Origin: Spongiibacteraceae bacterium
GTDB lineage: Bacteria > Pseudomonadota > Gammaproteobacteria > Pseudomonadales > PIVM01
Assembly (NCBI GenBank): GCA_030618505.1
Contig: JAUXDF010000033.1
Location: 1-15,152, forward strand
Reading direction: 5' to 3'
DNA: 15,152 nucleotides
How positions within the stretch are numbered: the first letter of the stretch is position 1; every line of letters starts with the position of its first letter. The position numbers and the translations under genes were made by a program. This document shows positions 1 to 7,137 of this stretch, piece after piece. Below the pieces are notes generated by a model. It was not told the origin of the DNA. It did no database searches and saw only the letters and a list, made by a program, of their open reading frames with translations.

Positions 1-111
1 CTGGCCAACGCAAATCTTGCGACTTAAAGGCCTTGAAAAGGCCTAGGAGCTAGATTTGCGTTGGCCAGGAGCAGACTTAATTTTCGAAAACTTCCGGTTT
101 CTGGTTAGGCA
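1..111 (+). mobile_element. MITE-like palindromic element, copy 1 (left end cut by window)
   Basis: First of four copies of one non-coding element. Its outer left end lies before the window; the visible part starts inside the central stem. Arms at 1-17 and 52-68 are perfect inverted repeats (CTGGCCAACGCAAATCT and its complement). Between them lies a nested stem, AGGCCTT/AAGGCCT. To the right come a TTTTCGAAAA palindrome (81-90) and the terminal motif TTTCTGGTTAGGCA, ending at 111. The right flank, CTAGTTAC (112-119), resembles the target duplications of the other copies. Same orientation as copy 3, opposite to copies 2 and 4. No coding capacity is seen. Confidence 0.9.
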
Positions 112-170
112 CTAGTTACGAATTTTTAAGCTTTTCAGGGCTTTCAGAGATCACATAACCTGACGAGGTT

Positions 171-187
171 CTGCCTTATCAAGGCAG
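171..187. other. Short perfect hairpin downstream of the LLM gene
   Basis: CTGCCTT and AAGGCAG form a 7-bp stem around an ATC loop, with weaker outer pairing CCTGA (159-163) to TCAGG (191-195). It lies about 100 bases past the end of the minus-strand oxidoreductase gene. There is no T-run on either side, so it does not read as a standard intrinsic terminator. Nothing else was recognised in the 112-290 gap. Confidence 0.4.
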
Positions 188-290
188 TGTTCAGGAGGCC
201 AAAAGTCACGTTCCCTTGTCGTTACATTTTTGTCTCCACAAATCGTGGCGTTACATACTACTAGGCAGTAGTTTTGCTTGTCCCGAATGC

Positions 291-1313
291 TTACCCGTCT
301 CTTTTCTGTCTTAGCTCTTGCACGATATCAGCCCAGTAGCTTGGGTCAGGGTAGCGGTTGTGGGTAAGACTGACGCTGTCGGCGATGCCCTCAAGGCGCT
401 CGCTGAGTTTTGTTGCAATCTCATTGCGGGCGCCAACTACGGCGATGGTTTCGAGAATTTCATCGCTGATTAGTCCCGTCATATCATCCCAGCGTCCTTG
501 CTTGGACAAAGCATTTAATTCCCGGTGTATGTCTTCCCAGCCGTGGCATTTTAGGGTTGGTAGATAGGCGGGGGTTGAGCCATAAAAAGCCAGCTGTTTT
601 TTGGCGGCTAACTTGGATGCTTTAAACTCCTCTTCAGTATCTGCGGTAATAATTAAGGTGGCGCACATTACTTCCAGATCATCGAGGCTGCGCCCTGAAA
701 TCGCCAGTCCTTTTTTCAGGGCTGGCAGGTTGTTCTCCAGTAGTGATTTGCGGGTGTTAAAAGGATGAGAGATAAAACCATCGGAAACTTCTCCGGCAAC
801 CTGCGTCATCAGGGGGCCAAAACCACCGGTGAAAATTGGCGGTGAGCCATAGGGGTTGGGGCCGGGATTAAACGCCGGAATCATTATGCTGTGGGTATAA
901 AACTCGCCCTTAAATTTGAGTTCGCTGTTGCCTTCCCAGCAATCCCAAATCGCTCGAATGGCCTGTACTATTTCACGCATGCGGGCGGCCGGCTTTGACC
1001 AGGTGGCGCTAAAACGTTTTTCGATATGAGGTTTTACCTGGGTGCCCAGGCCAAGAATAAATCGGCCGCCACTGATGGACTGCATATCGTAACCAAGGTT
1101 GGCCAAATTCATTGGGTTACGAGCAAAAGCAATGGCAATCGCAGTGCCAAGTTGCAGTGTTTTGGTGTGTTCTGCAGCCACCGCTGTTGCTAAAAAAGGG
1201 TCATGTTTGGCTTCAAAGGAAAAGCCGCCGTCATAACCAATATCTTCCAGCTCTTTGTAGATGGTGCGGGCTTTTCGTGGGTCTTCCAGTGGCGCTGTGG
1301 TGTAGATTTTCAT
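291..1313 (-). CDS. LLM-class flavin/F420-type oxidoreductase (TIGR03617-like)
   Basis: A 340-residue luciferase-like monooxygenase-fold (TIM-barrel) protein. The overall pattern fits the family: an early GYDGGFSFEAKHDPF segment, then LQLGTAIAIAFARNPM, then SGGRFILGLGTQVKPH, and later PIFTGGFGPLMTQVAGEVSDG. These match the usual cofactor-barrel strands of LLM enzymes and most resemble the mycobacterial MSMEG_2256-like group (TIGR03617). Members are annotated as F420-dependent, but gammaproteobacteria often lack F420, so FMN use is equally possible. Substrate is unknown. Length is normal and the frame intact. It lies 107 bases downstream of the HNH gene on the same strand, so co-transcription is possible. 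Both sit between inverted element copies 1 and 2. Confidence 0.85.
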   Translation of the reverse strand: MKIYTTAPLEDPRKARTIYKELEDIGYDGGFSFEAKHDPFLATAVAAEHTKTLQLGTAIAIAFARNPMNLANLGYDMQSISGGRFILGLGTQVKPHIEKRFSATWSKPAARMREIVQAIRAIWDCWEGNSELKFKGEFYTHSIMIPAFNPGPNPYGSPPIFTGGFGPLMTQVAGEVSDGFISHPFNTRKSLLENNLPALKKGLAISGRSLDDLEVMCATLIITADTEEEFKASKLAAKKQLAFYGSTPAYLPTLKCHGWEDIHRELNALSKQGRWDDMTGLISDEILETIAVVGARNEIATKLSERLEGIADSVSLTHNRYPDPSYWADIVQELRQKRDG

Positions 1314-1420
1314 GCTGCATATCTCTGCTTTGTGATGCGGGAGATGATGATAGAGTCTGGGCCTGAATGTTGAGTCTTATTTGCCGCACTCGAAGGTGTG
1401 TTGCTTTTGTTAGTGTCGAA

Positions 1421-1744
1421 TTAGCTATGTCTATCCAGGCGCTTGGATGCTTCCAGCGCTTTATCGTAATTCGAACCGATTTTATTGTATAACTGTGCGG
1501 GCTTAAAACCATCCTCGCAGCGCTCCCCGTTAGTATGGTGATGCTCCTCGGCTATTTCGAGATGGCTATGACAAAGTGAGATACCATTTTCCTTTACATA
1601 ACCACCATTGGGCATCAGCGTTCTATCGGTAATATGATGCACTTCCAGTTGCTCTGTTTGTTTACAGATCACGCATTTATTTTGATCTCTTTTAAATACG
1701 GCATCGCGGAATTTTTGACGGATAATCTTCTTTTTGGCGCTCAT
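1421..1744 (-). CDS. Small HNH endonuclease
   Basis: A 107-residue HNH-fold protein. Visible features are C24-x2-C27 (CVICKQ), the H36-H37 pair in LEVHHITDRT, the NGISLC segment with N53 and C58, and H61, which takes the place of the fourth Cys often seen. A basic N-terminus (MSAKKKIIRQKF) precedes the ββα-metal core, and the tail contains LYNKIGSNYDKALEASKRL. The start at 1744 was chosen because AGAGG lies six bases upstream; the frame stays open to 1831, but that extension has no ribosome site and looks non-coding. The family nicks or cleaves DNA; whether it is a homing, phage-derived or repair enzyme cannot be told. No methylase partner adjoins it. Confidence 0.8.
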   Translation of the reverse strand: MSAKKKIIRQKFRDAVFKRDQNKCVICKQTEQLEVHHITDRTLMPNGGYVKENGISLCHSHLEIAEEHHHTNGERCEDGFKPAQLYNKIGSNYDKALEASKRLDRHS

Positions 1745-1839
1745 GGAAAACCTCTTCAATTCAGCTAGTGGGTGGATCCTTAAATACCATAAAAATATTG
1801 CACCATTAATGCGGGCCATATCCACCTGCACCTATCTAG

Positions 1840-1979
1840 TGCCTAACCAGAAATCAGAAGTTTTCGGAAATTAAGTCCGCTCCTGGCCAACGCAAATCTA
1901 GCTCCCAGGCCTTTTCAAGGCCTTTAAGTCGCAAGATTTGCGTTGGCCAGGATCTCTTTGTCTGATTTCTGGATGGGCA
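1840..1979 (-). mobile_element. MITE-like palindromic element, copy 2, with perfect target duplication
   Basis: A complete 140-bp copy, inverted relative to copies 1 and 3. The ends are TGCCTAACCAGAAATCAGA and TCTGATTTCTGGATGGGCA, a 19-bp inverted repeat with two mismatches. Inner arms at 1881-1899 and 1934-1952 are perfect 19-bp inverted repeats. CTATCTAG occurs directly before (1832-1839) and after (1980-1987) the element, an 8-bp direct repeat (9 if the next T is counted), as expected of a target-site duplication. It sits between the divergent HNH and methyltransferase genes. There is no open frame inside. Confidence 0.92.
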
Positions 1980-2017
1980 CTATCTAGTAATAACACATGC
2001 GTGGCGCAGATGTAAAT

Positions 2018-2029
2018 ATTGCATGCAAT
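2018..2029. promoter_or_regulatory. 12-bp perfect palindrome upstream of the methyltransferase
   Basis: ATTGCATGCAAT is a perfect 12-bp dyad between element copy 2 and the methyltransferase gene, followed by AT-rich DNA with -10-like hexamers CATAAT (2034-2039) and TATACT (2044-2049). It could be an operator or overlap a promoter, but spacing to any -35 hexamer is poor. Confidence 0.3.
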
Positions 2030-2101
2030 TAGGCATAATTATCTATACTGTCGAGTGTCTGAGCTGTCAATGGCTTGCCACCTTCTCGTGAAAATATCAC
2101 T

Positions 2102-2728
2102 ATGCCAATTAAACAATCCCAAAGCACTCTGGAAGAGATAGAAAAAATAACTCTCAAACACTATGAATCAAATGCTGAGTCCTTTTGGTTAGGCACTAAA
2201 GATCATGATGTTAGTCAGAATGTTAATGCTTTTTTGCAAGCCTTACCCAATGATAGAGTATTGGATATTCTCGATTTTGGTTGTGGTCCCGGGCGAGACT
2301 TATTGGTGTTTAAGCAAATGGGGCACCGCCCAACGGGGCTTGATGGTAGTCAGGCGTTTTGCGAAATGGCGCAGAAGCATAGTGCTTGTCCGGTATTAAA
2401 TCAGCAGTTTTTAAATCTTGATCTGGGAGAGGCGTGCTTTGACGGCATATTTGCCAATGCCTCGATGTTTCACATTCCTGGTCAGGAGCTTCCCGGTGTA
2501 TTGACTGCCTGTCATCGAGCCTTGCGGCCGGGAGGAGTGTTGTTTAGCTCAAACCCCCGAGGTGAAGCAGAGGGCTGGCAGGGAGAACGCTATGGAAATT
2601 ATATGGAGTTTGAGCAGAGCAAGGTTTGCCTGGAACGGGCGGGGTTTAATGTACTTCATCATTACTACCGTCCCGAGGGAAAACCTCAAAATCAACAACC
2701 CTGGCTGGCGATAGTTTGCCAAAGCTAA
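2102..2728 (+). CDS. Class I SAM-dependent methyltransferase
   Basis: A 208-residue protein with the class I methyltransferase fold. Motif I is LDFGCGPGRD (57-66). The acidic residue for the ribose hydroxyls is D81 in GLDGS. The motif IV region is FDGIFANASMFHI (113-125), and the post-motif loop is LRPGGVLFSS (141-150). The N-terminal helix has the pattern TLKHYESNAESFW...DHDVSQN seen in bacterial small-molecule methyltransferases; the substrate cannot be named. ATG at 2102 is preferred; the frame opens nine codons earlier at a TTG, and neither has a clear ribosome site. It converges with the FAD-protein gene with only 9 bases between stop codons and no visible terminator. Confidence 0.88.
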   Translation: MPIKQSQSTLEEIEKITLKHYESNAESFWLGTKDHDVSQNVNAFLQALPNDRVLDILDFGCGPGRDLLVFKQMGHRPTGLDGSQAFCEMAQKHSACPVLNQQFLNLDLGEACFDGIFANASMFHIPGQELPGVLTACHRALRPGGVLFSSNPRGEAEGWQGERYGNYMEFEQSKVCLERAGFNVLHHYYRPEGKPQNQQPWLAIVCQS

Positions 2729-2737
2729 GCCCAATCC

Positions 2738-4363
2738 TTAAATTTCCAACAAGTCTTTGGCAAGTGCTTCAGCCACTTTAATGCCATCTACCCCGGCGGA
2801 TAAAATGCCGCCAGCATAACCTGCGCCTTCTCCTGCAGGGTAGAGGCCTGCAGTATTAATACTGGTAAATAATTCTCTGTCCCGTTTAATGCAGATGGGG
2901 GAGGAGGTGCGTGTTTCAACGCCGGTAAGAAGGGCGTCATACATGGCAAAACCTTTGATTTTTTTATCAAAGGCCGGGATGGCTTCGCGAATAGCTTGAA
3001 TAGCAAAGTCGGGTAAAAGGGAGCTTAAGTCGCCCAGGGTAATACCCGGTTTATACGAAGGCTCTACTTTTCCGAATTTAACGGAGGCCTTACCGGCAAG
3101 AAAATCGCCCACCAGCTGAGCGGGTGCGCTGTAGTTTTCACCGCCCAGGAGATAGGCTTTTTCTTCAAGCCGTCGTTGCAAATCAATACCCGCCAGAACG
3201 TGCTCGGGGTAATCTTTTTCAGGCTCTATGCCAACGACTATGGCCGAGTTGGCATTACGTTCGTTACGAGAATATTGACTCATGCCGTTGGTTACAACGC
3301 AGCCCGGCTCAGAGGTTGCCGCCACAACGGTGCCGCCAGGGCACATGCAAAAGCTATAAACGCTACGGCCATTTTTACAGTGATGCACGAGTTTATAATC
3401 AGCGGCGCCTAAAATTTCATGGCCGGCTTGTGGGCCAAAGCGCGCTTTATCAATCAGGGACTGGGGGTGCTCGATACGAAAACCAATCGAAAAAGGTTTT
3501 GCCTCAATATAAACACCCGCATCGAGTAAGGTTTGAAAGGTGTCTCTGGCGCTGTGGCCAATGGCCAAAATGACATGTCTGCTGTTAATTACTTCGCCCG
3601 ATTCAAGTGTCAGGCCAACAACTTGCCCATCTTCGATATTTAAAGTGTCGAGCTGGGTGCCAAAGCGAATTTCACCGCCCAGAGCGATAATTTCAGCGCG
3701 CATGGTTTCAACCATTTTTACCAGTTTAAAGGTGCCAATATGCGGTTTGCTGACATAGAGGATTTCCTCTGGCGCGCCGGCTTTAATAAACTCTGTGAGT
3801 ACCTTGCGGCCATAATGATGGGGATCTTTAATTTGGCTGTATAACTTGCCGTCAGAAAAAGTGCCTGCACCACCTTCGCCAAATTGCACATTGGATTGGG
3901 GTTTTAACTCGCCATCACGCCAAAGTCCCCAGGTGTCTTTAGTGCGTTGCCTGACATCTTGTCCGCGTTCGATAACAATGGGTTTTAAACCCATTTGGGC
4001 CAACAGTAGCGCGGCTAAAATACCACAAGGGCCAAAGCCGACAATGACCGGACGTTGTTGGTTAGCTAACGGAAAGTTTTCAGTTTTCTTGGCGACATAC
4101 TGATAGCGAGTATCGGGACTGGGGCGAACAAAATTTTTGCCCTCAAATTTTTTCAGTACGGCCGTTTCTGCTGCCGCTGTTAATTCTACATCAAGGCTAT
4201 ATATCAGAAGAATATTGCCTTTTTTACGAGCATCGTAACTGCGCTTAAACAGACTGAAGTTAACAAGCTCATTGTCTTTGATTTTGAGCTTGTGAATGAT
4301 AGCTTTTGTTAATTCCTCTTGGGAATGATCAAGGGGTAATTTAATGTCTGATAGTCTTAGCAT
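2738..4363 (-). CDS. FAD-dependent dehydrogenase of the COG2509 family
   Basis: A 541-residue flavoprotein of the uncharacterised COG2509 group. After a ~100-residue N-terminal domain comes a Rossmann dinucleotide site, VGFGPCGILAALL (Gly109, 111, 114), with acidic E132 ending the second strand (IVIERG). The family signature GEGGAGTFSDGKL is at 162-174. A second FAD contact, YPAGEGAGYAGGI, is near the C-terminus followed by SAGVDGIKVAEAL. Length and domain order are normal. The reaction is unknown for the family. The gene lies 46 bases downstream of the helicase gene on the same strand, which suggests a shared transcript. No clear ribosome site precedes the ATG. Confidence 0.9.
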   Translation of the reverse strand: MLRLSDIKLPLDHSQEELTKAIIHKLKIKDNELVNFSLFKRSYDARKKGNILLIYSLDVELTAAAETAVLKKFEGKNFVRPSPDTRYQYVAKKTENFPLANQQRPVIVGFGPCGILAALLLAQMGLKPIVIERGQDVRQRTKDTWGLWRDGELKPQSNVQFGEGGAGTFSDGKLYSQIKDPHHYGRKVLTEFIKAGAPEEILYVSKPHIGTFKLVKMVETMRAEIIALGGEIRFGTQLDTLNIEDGQVVGLTLESGEVINSRHVILAIGHSARDTFQTLLDAGVYIEAKPFSIGFRIEHPQSLIDKARFGPQAGHEILGAADYKLVHHCKNGRSVYSFCMCPGGTVVAATSEPGCVVTNGMSQYSRNERNANSAIVVGIEPEKDYPEHVLAGIDLQRRLEEKAYLLGGENYSAPAQLVGDFLAGKASVKFGKVEPSYKPGITLGDLSSLLPDFAIQAIREAIPAFDKKIKGFAMYDALLTGVETRTSSPICIKRDRELFTSINTAGLYPAGEGAGYAGGILSAGVDGIKVAEALAKDLLEI

Positions 4364-4409
4364 TTGTTTCTATTTACGTTGTGTTATGGCTTGTAGTTAT
4401 GACTTATGG

Positions 4410-5702
4410 TTAGCGTCGATTTTTTTGTGAAGACGAACTTTTCGAGTGAGCTACAGTTTTTTTACCAAAGGCGCGTTCCTTGGCTCGACGCTTTTGCGCG
4501 GTTTTACTGTTTTTACGCGAAACAGTAACCTTTTTGCTTAGATCTGGCTCATAACCTGGCAGCCATTGCTGGGGCAGGCGTGTATCCAGTACGGCTTCCA
4601 CCTCTTCTAATAACCACTCTTCATCGGGGCTCATTAAGGAGATGGCTAGACCTGAACTGCCCGCCCGTCCGGTACGGCCAATACGGTGTATGTAATCTTC
4701 CGGAATATACGGTAATTGGTAATTGATAACATATTGCAGCTGCTGAATATCCAGGCCCCTAGAGGCAACATCGGTGGCAACCAGTGCGCGGGTTTTACCT
4801 TGCTTGAATTCTTCCAGGGCGCGATCTCGTGCTCCCTGGGATTTATCACCATGGATGGACTGGGTTTTAATGCCATCCTTGCACATCTCTTTTGCCAAAA
4901 AATCGGCGTCTTTTTTCGTGCGCGTAAAAATTAATACTTGCTGCCAATTTTTGGAGCCGATTAAATAGGAGGTGATTTCACGCTTGCGGTCGGCATCCAC
5001 CATATATACCTTTTGCTCAACCTGGGTTGCCGCCGTATTACGCTCGTCCACTTCTATCAATTTAGGCTTGCGTAGCAAGGATTTGCTGAGGGTGAAAATA
5101 GCCTCATCAAAGGTGGCTGAAAACAGCAGGGTCTGTCTTGTTGCTGGCAGGTGTTTTAATATCCGGTTAATTTCATCAATAAAGCCCATATCCAGCATAC
5201 GGTCGGCCTCATCAAAAACCAGATATTGTATCTGGCTTAAATCAATCGCACGTTTATAGACCAGATCTAACAAACGCCCGGGGGTGGCGACAATTATATC
5301 AACGCCTGCCTTAAGGCTATCTATCTGGGCTTTTATACTCGCGCCACCATAGGCAAGTGCGCAATCGAGGCGGCTGTTGTTGGCATACGCTACAAAGCTT
5401 TTATGTACCTGTTGGGCTAATTCGCGGGTGGGTGTTAGTACCAGTGCGCGTACCGCTCGGGTTGATGGCGCTAGAGTAGCAGCTTTATTTTTAGGGGGTA
5501 GAGGGTCTTCACTCAGTAGCTGGATGATCGGCAACGCAAAGGCGGCGGTTTTACCTGTGCCGGTTTGTGCTCCAGCCATAAGATCGTGCTGGTTTAAAAT
5601 TGCCGGAATTGCTTCAAGCTGAATGGGTGTCGGCTGCGTATATCCAAGCTCGTTCACCGTAGTGACTAATTGTTGCTTGAGGCCTAAAGAAGAGAAATCC
5701 AT
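4410..5702 (-). CDS. rhlE: DEAD-box ATP-dependent RNA helicase, RhlE-like
   Basis: A 430-residue superfamily 2 RNA helicase with every core motif present. These are the Q motif (GYTQPTPIQ, Q28), motif I AQTGTGKT (45-52), Ia PTRELAQQ (91-98), Ib TPGRLLD, II DEAD (164-167), III SAT (195-197), IV LIFTRT, V TDVASRGLDI (310-319) and VI HRIGRTGRAG (339-348). The C-terminal 40 or so residues are strongly basic and Ser-rich, typical of RhlE-type tails that bind structured RNA. Likely roles are rRNA remodelling, ribosome assembly or mRNA decay. The best family match is RhlE by motif order and length; the exact paralogue cannot be settled by eye. It is transcribed away from the YkgJ gene, with the FAD protein downstream. 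Confidence 0.9.
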   Translation of the reverse strand: MDFSSLGLKQQLVTTVNELGYTQPTPIQLEAIPAILNQHDLMAGAQTGTGKTAAFALPIIQLLSEDPLPPKNKAATLAPSTRAVRALVLTPTRELAQQVHKSFVAYANNSRLDCALAYGGASIKAQIDSLKAGVDIIVATPGRLLDLVYKRAIDLSQIQYLVFDEADRMLDMGFIDEINRILKHLPATRQTLLFSATFDEAIFTLSKSLLRKPKLIEVDERNTAATQVEQKVYMVDADRKREITSYLIGSKNWQQVLIFTRTKKDADFLAKEMCKDGIKTQSIHGDKSQGARDRALEEFKQGKTRALVATDVASRGLDIQQLQYVINYQLPYIPEDYIHRIGRTGRAGSSGLAISLMSPDEEWLLEEVEAVLDTRLPQQWLPGYEPDLSKKVTVSRKNSKTAQKRRAKERAFGKKTVAHSKSSSSQKNRR

Positions 5703-5820
5703 AATTAAGTGGCTGCACCGGTGATTTGCGTGCAGTTTACCGAAAATAGCCGGTCAGTTGTAGCAGATACCTTGATATTATATCGACCCCCTTGTCGATC
5801 ACAGAGAGCGAAACAAGCCG

Positions 5821-6204
5821 ATGAAGGAGTGCAATCAGTGTGGAAAATGTTGTACCAAATACAGTGATGGTGGTTTATCGGCACTGCCCAGCGAAATAGA
5901 ATCGTGGGAAATGTTCAGGCCTGATATATATCGCTATGTCAGCGGGGGGAATATCTGGATTAGTCCTGTCACGGGTAAACAAATGGAGCGCTGCCCCTGG
6001 CTGCGAAAGCTGCCTGATCAGGATAAGTATACCTGCGACATCTATTACGATCGTCCAGAGGACTGCAAGCATTACCCTGTGACGATCGAGCAAATGGTGG
6101 TAGATGAGTGCGAGATGCTGGAAGTTCGGGATTTGGCTAGCCCGAAGCAAGCACAACATAGACTGGATAAACTGATGGTTGATAGCCGCCCAGCGGTTAA
6201 ATAG
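5821..6204 (+). CDS. YkgJ-family cysteine cluster protein
   Basis: A 127-residue protein with an N-terminal C4-x2-C7-x2-C10-C11 cluster (CNQCGKCC), followed by C58 (RCPWL), C72 (YTCDIY) and C82 (DCKHYP). This spacing is the signature of the YkgJ / UPF0153 group, thought to bind a metal or Fe-S cluster and sometimes linked to protein modification. An eighth Cys (C97) lies after the canonical set. No signal peptide or membrane segment is seen, so it is probably cytoplasmic. It is divergent from the helicase gene (118 bases apart). The exact function is not known. Confidence 0.85.
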   Translation: MKECNQCGKCCTKYSDGGLSALPSEIESWEMFRPDIYRYVSGGNIWISPVTGKQMERCPWLRKLPDQDKYTCDIYYDRPEDCKHYPVTIEQMVVDECEMLEVRDLASPKQAQHRLDKLMVDSRPAVK

Positions 6205-6307
6205 CGCTGTGGGCTGAGGTAAAATTAGATTAGAATTAGACTCTTATCGTGTGTAGGGCAATCGTGTAATGCCCTCGTTGCACTGCTCTTTTATCATAGG
6301 TATTAAA

Positions 6308-6772
6308 ATGACCAACAACGATATTCTACGTCGTTTACGCTACGTGTTTGATTTGGCTGATACCAAAATTGTACAAATGTTTGCTTTGGTGGGTGTTGAG
6401 GTTAAGCAGGATGAGGTGACCTGCTGGCTTAAAAAGGATGAGGATCCCTGGTTTAAAACCTGCCCTGATGAGAAGATGGCCACCTTTCTTAATGGTTTTA
6501 TTGTTTCTCGTCGTGGTAAAAAAGATGGCCCACAGCCGGTGCCTGAAAAAAAACTCAATAATAATATTGTCTTAAGAAAGCTTAAAATCGCCTTAAACTA
6601 CAAAAGTGAAGACATGCTTGAAATTCTTACATTGGCGGACCTGTCAATCAGTGAGCATGAGTTAAGCGCTCTTTTTCGCAAGCAGGGCCACAAGCATTAC
6701 CGAGAGTGCAAAGATCAGATTTTGAGAAATTTCCTCGAAGGTTTGAGGCTGAAGTACCGCGCATCGGAATAA
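6308..6772 (+). CDS. yehS: DUF1456 protein, YehS-like
   Basis: A 154-residue protein built from two similar halves, as in DUF1456. The first begins NNDILRRLRYVFDLAD and ends near FLNGFIVSRRGKKDG. The second begins NNNIVLRKLKIALNYK and ends FLEGLRLKYR. Its length nearly equals that of E. coli YehS. The frame is open 13 codons further upstream, but the ATG at 6308, eight bases after a weak AGGT site, gives the normal family N-terminus. The molecular function is unknown. It ends about 60 bases before element copy 3. Confidence 0.85.
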   Translation: MTNNDILRRLRYVFDLADTKIVQMFALVGVEVKQDEVTCWLKKDEDPWFKTCPDEKMATFLNGFIVSRRGKKDGPQPVPEKKLNNNIVLRKLKIALNYKSEDMLEILTLADLSISEHELSALFRKQGHKHYRECKDQILRNFLEGLRLKYRASE

Positions 6773-6833
6773 TTTAGCGCTTTGCTGGATATTGATGATG
6801 GTGAAATGCTGTGACTGTTGGTGGCGTAACTAG

Positions 6834-6973
6834 AGCCCATCCAGAAATTAGACAAAGAGATCCTGGTCAACGCAAATTTTGCGACTTAAAGGCCTTGAAA
6901 AGGCCTAGGAGCTAGATTTGCGTTGGCCAGGAGCGGACTTAATTTTCGAAAACTTCCGGTTTCTGGTTAGGCA
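6834..6973 (+). mobile_element. MITE-like palindromic element, copy 3
   Basis: A complete 140-bp copy in the orientation of copy 1. The left end reads AGCCCATCCAGAAAT (first base A instead of the usual T); the right end is TTTCTGGTTAGGCA. Inner arms are at 6861-6879 and 6914-6932, with two substitutions in the left arm that leave G-T pairs. Flanks are GTAACTAG (6826-6833) and CTAACTAG (6974-6981), a target duplication matching at 7 of 8 positions. It lies between the DUF1456 gene and the large lipoprotein gene and contains no gene. Confidence 0.9.
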
Positions 6974-7036
6974 CTAACTAGCGCGAACAGTATTTTAGGC
7001 TGCTCTGTAGGCCTAGTGATATAGGCTTCTATTGTT

Positions 7037-7055
7037 AATCGAGATTTCCTCGATT
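7037..7055. other. Small inverted repeat in the lipoprotein leader region
   Basis: AATCGAG and CTCGATT are separated by five bases and followed by TTTCC. It lies about 80 bases before the lipoprotein start. It could be an operator or a weak hairpin at the end of the upstream transcript; the stem is short and AT-rich, so neither reading is firm. The rest of the 6982-7137 gap shows nothing clear. Confidence 0.25.
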
Positions 7056-7137
7056 TTCCTCCAGTTCGAGTAGATAAAAACCCCTATATAGTGTAGGTTG
7101 ATCACTAGCCTTGTAGATATTAATAAAAATAATTGGG

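Noticed and set aside
171..187. Hairpin as an intrinsic terminator for the LLM oxidoreductase gene.
   Set aside because: No T-run follows the stem on either strand and it lies about 100 bases past the stop codon.
1745..1831. In-frame N-terminal extension of the HNH protein.
   Set aside because: The added 29 residues have no ribosome site and abut the element's target duplication, whereas the ATG at 1744 has AGAGG at good spacing.
2075..2101. TTG start nine codons upstream for the methyltransferase.
   Set aside because: No ribosome site precedes it, and the N-terminus from the ATG at 2102 already matches the expected family beginning.
3124..3573. Long plus-strand open frame inside the FAD-protein gene.
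   Set aside because: It is antisense to a fully conserved protein, has no ribosome site and its translation is rich in Arg, Cys and Gln with no recognisable motif.
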